From Phycisphaerales bacterium (GTDB lineage: Bacteria > Planctomycetota > Phycisphaerae > Phycisphaerales > UBA1924), in NCBI GenBank assembly GCA_016709445.1, contig JADJMV010000004.1, positions 310,001 to 374,000 on the forward strand: a stretch of 64,000 nucleotides of DNA, in the 5' to 3' direction. Position 1 is the stretch's first letter. Each line of letters begins with the position of its first letter. Under the pieces are notes generated by a model, which searched no databases, was not told where the DNA came from, and was given only the letters and a program-made list of their open reading frames with translations. A program made the position numbers and the translations under genes. This document shows, one piece after another, positions 23,620 to 31,426 of the stretch.

Positions 23620-24945
23620 GTGGACGAGCAGCAACAGCTCGACCAACTCGACCGGTCGCTGAGCGACATGACGAACCTGCTCCTCTCGGGCGAGGGCGCG
23701 GACGATTTGGACCTCGAGGGCGAGTTCGGGGCGCCCACACCCGCCGATGGGGCCCCACCCGTCCCCGATCCCACCCCGCATCTCGACGCGATGCAGGCCG
23801 GGCTCGACGCCGCCATGGAGCAGATGGCGGCCGATTCCGACCCACCCGAACCCCACGCGCCCGAGGCAGCGGCCGACGCGGCAGCCTCAGGGCTGGATGC
23901 CTCCGACCTGGACGCTGCCCTGGCTCGAGCGGCGGAGGATCTCGAACCAGCCGAAGAAGCACCGCCGCCGGTCGCGGGCGTTCACGAGGCAAACGAGCGG
24001 GAACAAGACGAAGACCCGTCGGACTCGGCAGCCCAGCCGGCCGCCGAGCCGGCCACCGAACTGGTGACCGAACCGGAGGCCGCGTCGGCAGAATCCGCGC
24101 CGACCGAAGACGCCCCTGAGGTGGACTCCGCCGAGGTGGACTCCCCTGACGCCCTGCTGGAGCGCGTCGCCGAGGATCTCGGCTCGACGGCCGCGCCGCC
24201 GGCGCCGGTTGCCGGTGCCGAAAGCCCCGAACCGGCGGCCGGGGCACCGCTCCCTGAACCCAGCGAACTCGACACGCCTCCGGGGCCGACCGCGCCCTCG
24301 GCCGAGACGACCCCATCCGACGCAGATGCGCCGGCGGACCCCGCGGCGGAGGCGGTGATGGAGTCCGTGGCTGAGGACCTCGCCGTACTCAGTGCCGTGT
24401 CGGCTGCGGTAGCGCCGGCGCCTCCCCAGGAGCCGATAGCCCGCTCCGAGTCCACCCCGGAGCCCGAACCTGCGCCTCCCTCAACCGCGCCAGCGCCTGG
24501 GCGTCCGACGGCGGCGGCGGCGGCGCAGGTCGCCGTGGCTGGGGTTCCGGGTTCAGAGCGGGGCGAGCCGACCGGCGCCAAGGCAAGTGGGGCCAAGGCA
24601 AAGTCGGCCGCCCCGGATCGCAAGGCGGTCGTTCTGGCAAAGGCCCGAAAGGCGGCGATCATCGCCGGCGAGCGGATGGCGCTTCTCTTGGCGCGGGGTA
24701 TTGAGCCCATCGGGACGCGATTGGCCGAGCAGCCCAAGGTCATTCGTCAGTCGCTGGCGTGGATGGCCTTGTGGACGGCGTTCAACGCATTCTGCATCTG
24801 GTCCTACATCACGCTGTTCCGATCCAGCACCCCGAACGCGCACGGGGTCGTGGCAACGCAAATTGCTTCGGCGCCCGCGGATCCTTCTGCGTCCGATCAA
24901 AGTCCAAACTCATCGCAGGACGGCGACGCGACCTCGGACCGGTAA
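23620..24945 (+). CDS. Acidic Ala/Pro/Glu-rich protein with one C-terminal membrane span
   Basis: A 441-residue protein that I cannot name. GGGAGGA lies 8 bases before a GTG at 23620, giving VDEQQQLDQLDRSLSDMTNL. Residues 30 to about 320 are a disordered tract rich in Ala, Pro, Glu, Asp and Ser, with recurring short phrases such as VAEDL. A basic stretch (GAKAKSAAPDRKAVVLAKAR) leads to a membrane helix near residues 385-410 (AWMALWTAFNAFCIWSYITLF). Topology suggests a long acidic cytoplasmic or periplasmic tether. Composition rather than sequence is probably what matters. Confidence 0.65.
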   Translation: MDEQQQLDQLDRSLSDMTNLLLSGEGADDLDLEGEFGAPTPADGAPPVPDPTPHLDAMQAGLDAAMEQMAADSDPPEPHAPEAAADAAASGLDASDLDAALARAAEDLEPAEEAPPPVAGVHEANEREQDEDPSDSAAQPAAEPATELVTEPEAASAESAPTEDAPEVDSAEVDSPDALLERVAEDLGSTAAPPAPVAGAESPEPAAGAPLPEPSELDTPPGPTAPSAETTPSDADAPADPAAEAVMESVAEDLAVLSAVSAAVAPAPPQEPIARSESTPEPEPAPPSTAPAPGRPTAAAAAQVAVAGVPGSERGEPTGAKASGAKAKSAAPDRKAVVLAKARKAAIIAGERMALLLARGIEPIGTRLAEQPKVIRQSLAWMALWTAFNAFCIWSYITLFRSSTPNAHGVVATQIASAPADPSASDQSPNSSQDGDATSDR

Positions 24946-25285
24946 TGCGGAGAATTCTGGCCAGTCTTGGCCATCTGGGGCCACGATTCCTCGCCGACCC
25001 CCCCGGAAGGGGCCTGTGGGCGTTTGGCATGCATCTTACAGGACAGCAGGGTGAAGCCCGCTGGCACGACCGGCGGTCCTCCAGCCATGCTCCCACGAGG
25101 CCCCGGGACGGATCCCCCACCGTTCCGGGGCTCTCTCCTTTTGGTTGCGGCACCCTTGCTGGAAGAAACGCACGGCGCGCACGGTTGGCACAATCGTGGG
25201 GGTTGGGTATACAATCGGCCCCACGCTGGCTTTGGGCTCTTTGGGGGGCCCGGAGTACAGTCGGCGTGCGACCGGAGACCTGAGC
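24946..25285. other. Intergenic region upstream of acpP
   Basis: No gene is supported across these 340 bp. It contains a good promoter at 25185-25213 and is otherwise unstructured to my reading. Confidence 0.5.
25185..25213 (+). promoter_or_regulatory. Promoter of acpP-fabF
   Basis: TTGGCA, 17 bases, TATACA, the best housekeeping-type promoter in the window, about 70 bp before the acpP start. An alternative -10, TACAAT, overlaps it. Confidence 0.6.
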
Positions 25286-25534
25286 GTGACCGAGCAGGAA
25301 ATTGAGGCGAAGGTGATCGAGATCGTCGCCGAGCAGATGGGCGCCGACAAGGCCAAGATCACCCGCGCGACGAACTTCGTGGAAGATCTCAACGCCGACA
25401 GCCTCGACACGGTCGAGCTGGTCATGGAGTTCGAGGACGAGTTCGACACCTCGATCCCCGACGAGCAGGCGGAGAAGATCAAGACCGTCGGTGAGGCGAT
25501 CGACTTCATCTCGCAGGCCATCGGCAAGGGCTGA
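25286..25534 (+). CDS. acpP: Acyl carrier protein
   Basis: An 82-residue carrier that shuttles growing acyl chains in fatty-acid synthesis. The phosphopantetheine attachment site is S39 in LNADSLDTVEL. The protein is acidic with the normal four-helix pattern. The start is a GTG at 25286 (VTEQEIEAKV), preceded by GGAGA at 25274. fabF follows 96 bp downstream, the usual pairing. Confidence 0.96.
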   Translation: MTEQEIEAKVIEIVAEQMGADKAKITRATNFVEDLNADSLDTVELVMEFEDEFDTSIPDEQAEKIKTVGEAIDFISQAIGKG

Positions 25535-25630
25535 GCCGGCGGAGGGGTGGGCTTGCCTGACCGGGGCCGGAGCTCCGGGCCGGGCGGGTGTGCCGCGCCG
25601 CCCCAGCCTCGCGAACGGGGAATTTCGTCC

Positions 25631-26896
25631 ATGCCTCGGATTGTCATCACCGGCCTGGGCGCCGTTACAAACCTCGGCCTCAACGCCGCCGAGACCTGGG
25701 AGTCCCTGCGCGAGGGGCGGAGCGGTATTGTGCGCGTGGAGGGCGAGGGGTTCGCCGCCTTTGAAGATCACTGGAGCGTCCGCATCGGCGGACAGATCCG
25801 GGACTGGCAGCCCACCGGCGTCCTCGACCCGCGGGAGGCCAAGCGGCTCGATCGCTGCACCCAATTGGGCGTCGCGGCCGCCGTCGAGGCCGTCGCCCAC
25901 TCCGGGATCGATTTCTCCAAGGAAGACGGCGAACGCTGCGGCGTGATTGTCGGGTCCGGGATCGGGGGCATCTCGACGATCGAGGAGGGCATGCACGTCC
26001 TCCTCAAGCGGGGACCCGACCGGCTGAGCCCCTTCACGGTGCCTCGCCTCATGGTCAACGCGGTGACGGGCAACGTCTCGATCCGGTACGGCCTCCAGGG
26101 CCCTGCCTCGGCTCACGCCACGGCTTGCGCCAGCTCGGGCCACGCGATCGGCGACGCGATGCAGTACATGCACCGCGGCCTGGCCGACGTGATGGTGGTG
26201 GGTGGCGCCGAGGCGGCGGTCTCCCCGCTCTGCCTCGGCGCCTTCATGACGATGAAGGCCCTCTCCACCCGGAATGACGAACCGGAGAAGGCCAGCCGGC
26301 CGTTCGACCGGGATCGCGACGGGTTCGTGCTCTCCGAGGGCGCGGCGATGTTCGTTCTGGAGACCGAGGCACACGCGAAGGCCCGGGGCGCCACGATCCA
26401 CGCCGAACTCATCGGGTTCGGCAATTCGGGTGACGCCCAGCACATCACCGCCCCCGACCCCGAGGGACGGGGCGCTTCGCGATCGATGAAATGGGCCCTC
26501 CAGGATGCCGGCCTCAACGCCTCGCAGATCGATTACGTCAACGCCCACGGCACCTCGACCCCGCTCGGCGACTCGGCCGAGGTGGCGGCGGTGCTCGCGG
26601 TCTTCGGCGATCACGCCCGCAAGTCCAAGGGCGGCAAGCTCCTGATGAGCTCCACCAAGAGCATGCACGGCCACTGCCTCGGCGCTTCGGGCGCCGTCGA
26701 GCTGGTCGCGTGCACGCACGCCGTCCGCGATGGCATCATCGCCCCCACGATTAACCTCGATCACCCCGACGAGGGCTTCGACCTGGACCTCGTGCCCCAC
26801 GAGAGCCGCGAACGCCCCATCCGCTACGCCATGAACAACACGTTCGGCTTTGGCGGCCACAACGTCACGCTCATCATCGGTCGCTACGAGGCCTGA
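25631..26896 (+). CDS. fabF: Beta-ketoacyl-ACP synthase II
   Basis: A 421-residue condensing enzyme that elongates acyl-ACP with malonyl-ACP. The Cys-His-His centre is C166 (ATACASSG), H306 (NAHGTSTPLGD) and H348 (SMHGHCLGASG). The glycine-rich end NNTFGFGGHNVTLII is typical. The ATG at 25631 begins MPRIVITGLGAVTNLG. It forms an operon with acpP; other fab genes are absent here. Confidence 0.96.
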   Translation: MPRIVITGLGAVTNLGLNAAETWESLREGRSGIVRVEGEGFAAFEDHWSVRIGGQIRDWQPTGVLDPREAKRLDRCTQLGVAAAVEAVAHSGIDFSKEDGERCGVIVGSGIGGISTIEEGMHVLLKRGPDRLSPFTVPRLMVNAVTGNVSIRYGLQGPASAHATACASSGHAIGDAMQYMHRGLADVMVVGGAEAAVSPLCLGAFMTMKALSTRNDEPEKASRPFDRDRDGFVLSEGAAMFVLETEAHAKARGATIHAELIGFGNSGDAQHITAPDPEGRGASRSMKWALQDAGLNASQIDYVNAHGTSTPLGDSAEVAAVLAVFGDHARKSKGGKLLMSSTKSMHGHCLGASGAVELVACTHAVRDGIIAPTINLDHPDEGFDLDLVPHESRERPIRYAMNNTFGFGGHNVTLIIGRYEA

Positions 26897-27025
26897 GGCC
26901 CCCTCTCGGGTCCCCCCTGGCATCCCGATTGCGTCGACTCCCGGTGGGCCGGCCTGGGGCGCAATGCGTGCGCGACCCGAACGGGCTGTTGTGCGGCCCG
27001 AGTTGTGCCGATGGAGATCAGTGGC

Positions 27026-27322
27026 ATGCCCGCCAACATGGACGCCATCCTGAAGCTCGAGGTCCCGGTGATCGTCTGCCTGGGGGAGCGGCAATTGACG
27101 CTGCGCGAGGTGCTCGCCCTCGTGCCGGGATCGATCATCGAGATCCCCAAGCCCGCCGATGACGAGCTCGACCTCATGATCAACGACCGCCGCATCGGCG
27201 TGGGCATCGCCGTCAAAGTCGGCGAGAACTTCGGGCTGCGGATTACCGCCGTCGGACCGGCCGAGAAGATCGCCGAGGCCATCGCCCGGCGGCTCGAGGC
27301 CAAGCTCGCCAACGCCGCATAG
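27026..27322 (+). CDS. fliN: FliN-like SpoA-domain protein
   Basis: A small protein consisting of a single SpoA (surface presentation of antigens) domain: ILKLEVPVIVCLGERQLTLR, then EVLALVPGSIIEIPKP and GVGIAVKVGENFGLRIT. This is the pattern of FliN in the flagellar C-ring or of its secretion-system homologue SctQ-C. GGAG at 27013 favours the ATG at 27026; GTG 27005 and ATG 27011 are alternatives. The protein is 98 residues, shorter than most FliN because the N-terminal extension is missing. No other flagellar gene is near, so the symbol is by family only. Confidence 0.75.
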   Translation: MPANMDAILKLEVPVIVCLGERQLTLREVLALVPGSIIEIPKPADDELDLMINDRRIGVGIAVKVGENFGLRITAVGPAEKIAEAIARRLEAKLANAA

Positions 27323-27347
27323 CCGCGACATTCCGCCCAAATGCAAA

Positions 27348-27375
27348 GACATCCGCCCGGATCCGGGCGGATGTC
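27348..27375. terminator. Perfect 28-bp palindrome, bidirectional terminator
   Basis: Arms of 14 bp (GACATCCGCCCGGA and its exact complement) between the convergent fliN-like gene and rpsR. No clear T tract, but position and strength suggest termination in both directions. Confidence 0.65.
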
Positions 27376-27406
27376 GATCGATTGCGTGGTGCTGGATCCG
27401 GAGGAC

Positions 27407-27652
27407 TTAGAGCGTCGCGCTGGTGTAGGGGAGCAGACCCATGTGGCGGGCCCGCTTGATGGCCTGGGCCACCATCTTCTGCTCACGCTGCGTCGTGCTC
27501 AGACGCTTGCGGCCGTAGATCTTGCCGTTGGGCGACATCATGCGGCGGAGGTTCTCCACGTCCTTCCAATCCACGTACTCCACACCCGTGGAGGAGACGA
27601 TCGTGGCCTTGATCTTCGTACCGGGCTGCTGAAAGCGAGAGAACCTGCTCAT
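27407..27652 (-). CDS. rpsR: Ribosomal protein S18
   Basis: An 81-residue small-subunit protein. YVDWKDVENLRRMMSPNGKI and the signature region GRKRLSTTQREQKMVAQAIK, then RARHMGLLPYT, identify bS18. The ATG at 27652 (MSRFSRFQQ) is chosen; the upstream in-frame codons are not S18-like. It stands apart from rpsF and rplI, with which it is normally grouped. Confidence 0.93.
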   Translation of the reverse strand: MSRFSRFQQPGTKIKATIVSSTGVEYVDWKDVENLRRMMSPNGKIYGRKRLSTTQREQKMVAQAIKRARHMGLLPYTSATL

Positions 27653-27721
27653 TCGTGCCTCCGTCGTGGTCTGTGGCGGCCCGGGGAAACACCCCGGGCG
27701 ACGGTTCATGGGGTGGAAAGG

Positions 27722-28237
27722 TTAGCTCGTCGGCGGCGTCGAGTCCATCAAGGGAGCCCTGGTGCGGCCCCGGCCACCCCACCGATCCAGAGACAGGATT
27801 CCCGGACCCCAGAGAATTACTGGGAGCACGATCGCCAGCAGGAGGGCATTCTGGCCCACGTTGCACCAGCCGACCTCCCCCGGGGGGCACAGCAGTGTGT
27901 ACTTGCCGAAGCAGCCGCACTCGACATGGATCTCTGGACGCAGCAACGCCGAGGCGACGGCCGCGGCGAACATGGCCAGCATGCCGGCGATGACCAAGGC
28001 CGCGGATCTCGCCCACAGGCCCAGGATCAGGGCAACAGCGCAGACCAACTCGGTCCACGGCACGAGGAACGCGAGCGGGTCGAGGATGTGCTCCGGGAGG
28101 AGATGGAAGCCCTTGATGGACTGGCGGAAGGTGCGGACGTCGGCGAACTTGACGCTTGCGGCCCAGATGAAGAGCCCCGCGGTCACGAGCCGCAACAGCA
28201 GCAGCACGACGCCGCCGATCGTTCGGCTCGCGGTCAC
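27722..28237 (-). CDS. MauE/DoxX-like membrane protein
   Basis: A 171-residue protein with four or five membrane spans. It begins RTIGGVVLLLLRLVTAGLFI and has KFADVRTFRQSIKGFHLLP, a pattern shared by DoxX and methylamine-utilisation protein MauE. A CGCFGKY motif sits between spans, with further Cys residues (LLCPP, WCNVG) that could take part in thiol exchange. Its GTG start overlaps the stop of the rhodanese gene (GTGA), showing translational coupling. A role in extracytoplasmic redox or disulfide handling is inferred from that pairing. Confidence 0.78.
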   Translation of the reverse strand: MTASRTIGGVVLLLLRLVTAGLFIWAASVKFADVRTFRQSIKGFHLLPEHILDPLAFLVPWTELVCAVALILGLWARSAALVIAGMLAMFAAAVASALLRPEIHVECGCFGKYTLLCPPGEVGWCNVGQNALLLAIVLPVILWGPGILSLDRWGGRGRTRAPLMDSTPPTS

Positions 28238-28854
28238 TGGATCTCTCCGAGGACTGGATCAGCGCCGGTCTGCACCTCGTAGCCGGCCGCCTGCCAGCCG
28301 GGATAGCCGTCGACGTCGATGTGGATCTTGGTGAAGCCCATATCTTGCAGCCTGTAGGCGACCAGTTCGCTGGCGGTGCAGAGGCCTCCCTCGCAGTACA
28401 CGACGACCCGCTGGTCGGGGGTAATCCCGCCGATCGAGGGATCAACCATGTCGCCGAGCCTGCCCGCGTCCAGCGACTCGGAGGGCACCAGAAATGCGAA
28501 GGGGATGTGCCCGGCCTCGTACTCGTGCGCCGGACGGGCATCGATGAAGACCACCGTGCCCGATTGCCAGAGCTGGAAGGTATCGGCGGTGTGGATGTTG
28601 GTGTCGAGCTGCGACGCGTCGAACGCGGCGGATGGCGCGCCCGCCTGTGGGGTACCGGGGTCGTTCTGCACCGCGGGGCCGGGATCAGCGCCGGGCTCCG
28701 GGGGATCACCGGGAGTGGCCTTGGCCGGATCGGTCCGCCCCTTGGGGCTGGCGAGGCCCGCGATGGGCTGGAAACTCCAATTCACAAAGGCACCCGCCGT
28801 GCCGATCGCGACGAGTGCCAGGGAGCGGGCGATGAGATTACCGCCGGTGGGCAT
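28234..28854 (-). CDS. Membrane-anchored rhodanese-like protein
   Basis: A 206-residue protein with an N-terminal hydrophobic anchor (residues 8-25), a proline-rich linker, and a rhodanese domain. The domain shows FIDARPAHEYEAGHIPFA and the active loop VVYCEGGLCTAS, with the catalytic Cys first in C-E-G-G-L-C. Rhodaneses move sulfane sulfur or carry persulfides. The ATG overlaps the stop of the upstream DUF1573 gene (TGATG) and the end overlaps the MauE-like gene, so the three form a tight operon. A GTG one codon earlier is an alternative start. Confidence 0.85.
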   Translation of the reverse strand: MPTGGNLIARSLALVAIGTAGAFVNWSFQPIAGLASPKGRTDPAKATPGDPPEPGADPGPAVQNDPGTPQAGAPSAAFDASQLDTNIHTADTFQLWQSGTVVFIDARPAHEYEAGHIPFAFLVPSESLDAGRLGDMVDPSIGGITPDQRVVVYCEGGLCTASELVAYRLQDMGFTKIHIDVDGYPGWQAAGYEVQTGADPVLGEIQ

Positions 28855-30004
28855 CACTGCTTGCCGGGTGTGGTCGCGGACGCCCCGGACTGGACGGCGG
28901 CTGTGGGCCGGAGCTGGCCGTAGTACTGGAGATAGAGCTGTTCCTCACGATCCATGTCGGTGGAGATGACAAACCGGCCGCGGAGGACTCGGGCGTCCTC
29001 GGGCATCTTGCCATCGATCACGAGCTTGTAGGCGGTGGGATTGTTGGGATCGACCGGTGCAAAGCTGTACTCGACGGCGTTGGCGTCGACGGCCTGGTGA
29101 TCGATTCCGAGGACCTTGAAGGTCTTCCCGGAGAGGCTCTTGAGCGTGACCTCCTGGTGGAACTCCTGCCCGGCGGTGAGCGCGCCGAGCGAGATCCGCC
29201 TGGGGACCATGTCGATATCGCCGTTGTGCTGGGCCATCAACTCGACCATGACGGTCGGATTCTTCTCGTCGTTGGTCTTCAGGGTGAGGGTCTTGTTCCG
29301 GATGAGCCCGACCGGCTGCCCAGACTTCATCGTGACCTTCACATGGCACTGGCGGACCGCCTCGCCGTGGCCGCCTCTTCTTCGGTGAGGGTCGTGTCTT
29401 CCATCTTCCCAATCTCGACGGTGAACATGTCGGGCTCGGAGAGCTCATAGCCGGTGATCTCGAACTCCGGCTTGCGGCCGGTGATAGTGAGATCGAGCGT
29501 GGCGACCTGGTCCTTGGCGATCTCGCCGAAGTGGCCGACGCGCGGCTTGACCTGCACCTCGGGGAATACGTTTGCCTGGATCTGGAGCAGGATCACGGGC
29601 GTTTCGGCGTCATTGGTGTTGACGGTCACCTGCTGGTGCTGCTCGCCGGACTTGCCCTTGGGGTTGTAGATCACCCGGATCTCGCCGCTCTCCCCCGGCT
29701 TGAACTCCTTCTTGGAGGGCGCGGGGACGGTGCAGGAGCAACTGCCCTTGGTGCTGGTGATTCGGAGCGTCCCGACACCCTTATTGACGAACTTGAAGGT
29801 GAACTCGACCTCCTTGTCGTCGGAGACCGTGCCGAAGTTGTGCTCCATCACGTCGAAGACCATGTCGGCCGGCTCGGCGGGGTTGATGTAGGTCGGGACC
29901 ATCTCGGGGGTGTCCGCGAGGTCACGCGATTGGGCCGAGGCCGCGGCGCCGACGACGAGGGGAAGAACCGCCAGAAGACCAAAACGCGCTGTGCGACCGA
30001 CCAT
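28854..30004 (-). pseudogene. DUF1573 protein gene interrupted by a single-base frameshift
   Basis: The first part (29339-30004) encodes an exported protein with signal peptide (MVGRTARFGLLAVLPLVVGAAASA) and a DUF1573 domain, including EHNFGTVSDDKEVEFTFKF and RITSTKGSCSCTVP. It ends early in ARRSASAM. From about base 29370 onward the -1 frame instead reads GEAVRQCHVKVTMKSGQPVG and runs on smoothly to 28854, giving a product of about 380 residues if one base is restored near CCACGG at 29365-29370. The break may be a real mutation, a sequencing error, or, less likely, frameshifting. It leads the rhodanese-MauE operon. AAGGAG precedes the ATG. Confidence 0.75.
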
Positions 30005-30222
30005 CGCAGACTCCTTGGACTGGTGCCCGATTTGAAGTTCGATTCCCAAACAGAACCCGCCGAACGGCGCAGGTGGCATTCTCTCCGTCCGACACCTCAC
30101 CCCTTCATATGCCCAGTCGGGCCGCGGGATGCACTTCTTGAGTCTACGACCCCCGCGGGGTCGAGTTCCGGTGCTCGCCGGGTCGTTTCTCCACGTCGGT
30201 ACTCCCTTGGCAGTGCCGGCGC

Positions 30223-31320
30223 TTAAACAGATATTTCAGTCCTGATATCCGATCCTGCGGGGCTCTGCCCCGCGGCCAGGAGCGCTTGAGTCTGGAGCCA
30301 CGCATCGAGGGCCGCATGGACCGCCGGGGGGTCGATCGCGGAACGGACGCCGTCCTTGAGACTGCGGCAGTGCGAGCCATTGATGCCCTTGCCGAGCCAG
30401 GAGATTTTGTGCCGGAGCTTGTGTATCGCGTAGTGGTCGTCGCGGAGTTCACGCATCCGCTCGAAATACCGGCGCACCACCTCGACCTTGTCCGGCTCGG
30501 TCGGCTCTGCTTGGACGGCGCCCGTCTGCGCCGCCCACGCCAGCCGGAAGATCCAGGGCATCGCGAACGCGCCGCGGCCGATCATGACGCCGGCGCACCC
30601 GGTCTCACGCAGCATCGCGAGCGCGTCGTCGGGTGATCGTACATCGCCATTCCCAACGACCGGGATCCCCCCATCGGGGCCGCCCGTGTAGCGCCCCGTC
30701 TTCTCCCCCACTGCCTCGACCACGCGTCGGATCCCTTCGCGGCGACAGTCTCCCTTGAAGTGCTGCTCGGTGGTGCGACCGTGCACCGTGATGAGCGAGA
30801 CGCCCGCGTCGATCAGGCGGCAGGCCAGAGCGCCGGCGGCGTTGCGCTCGGCGTCGGCCTCGGTCCACCCCAGGCGCATCTTGGCCGTGAGCGGCACGTG
30901 GGAGGGCATTGCCGCCCGCACCCTCGCGACGATGGCGACGGCCGTGTCGGGCAGGCACATCAGCTTCGAGCCACCGTCCTTCTTGCAGACTTTGTCGACG
31001 GGGCAGCCCATGTTGATATCGACGACCGTCGCGCCATGCTCGACGCACCAGCGGGCGCCGTCGGCGAGCACCCCCGGATCTGAGCCGTACAACTGCATGC
31101 CGACGGGGCGATCGAGGTCGTTGGTGCGGGCGAGATCGAGCGAGGCCTCCGAGCCGCAGATCAGCCCCCTGGGGCTCAACAGATCGGTGCAGGCCAGACC
31201 GACGCCCCCGAGTTCCCGCACCGTGACGCGCCAGGCGAGGTCGCACCAGCCCGCGATGGGGGCCAGCATGAGGTTGCTCGCCAGGCGGACCGGGCCGATC
31301 TGGAGGGGGACGCCGATCAT
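30223..31320 (-). CDS. tRNA-dihydrouridine synthase (Dus family)
   Basis: A 365-residue flavoenzyme that reduces uridines in tRNA D-loops. The N-terminus LMLAPIAGWCDLAWR, the catalytic C106 in INMGCPVDKV, the FMN-binding LTAKMRLGW and TVHGRTTEQ, and NGDV/GRGAFAMPW are all present. It most resembles the DusB branch, but I would not fix the subtype. The gene stands alone, with a 106-bp gap before the divergent FG-GAP gene. Confidence 0.92.
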   Translation of the reverse strand: MIGVPLQIGPVRLASNLMLAPIAGWCDLAWRVTVRELGGVGLACTDLLSPRGLICGSEASLDLARTNDLDRPVGMQLYGSDPGVLADGARWCVEHGATVVDINMGCPVDKVCKKDGGSKLMCLPDTAVAIVARVRAAMPSHVPLTAKMRLGWTEADAERNAAGALACRLIDAGVSLITVHGRTTEQHFKGDCRREGIRRVVEAVGEKTGRYTGGPDGGIPVVGNGDVRSPDDALAMLRETGCAGVMIGRGAFAMPWIFRLAWAAQTGAVQAEPTEPDKVEVVRRYFERMRELRDDHYAIHKLRHKISWLGKGINGSHCRSLKDGVRSAIDPPAVHAALDAWLQTQALLAAGQSPAGSDIRTEISV

Positions 31321-31426
31321 CGGTAGATTGTTGGAGGGCCGCGCATCGCGGGCGGAACAATCCGGCGACGACGCGGGTTGGCCGCGGTGACCTGAGGGGA
31401 CTTCTCACCACGCACGAGGGCCAACC

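Noticed and set aside
24809..27352. 847-codon minus-strand frame
   Set aside because: It is a mirror of acpP, fabF and the fliN-like gene, which have clear motifs on the plus strand.
30028..30060. T-arm-like GTTCGATTCCC upstream of the DUF1573 gene
   Set aside because: No acceptor, D or anticodon arm can be formed around it.
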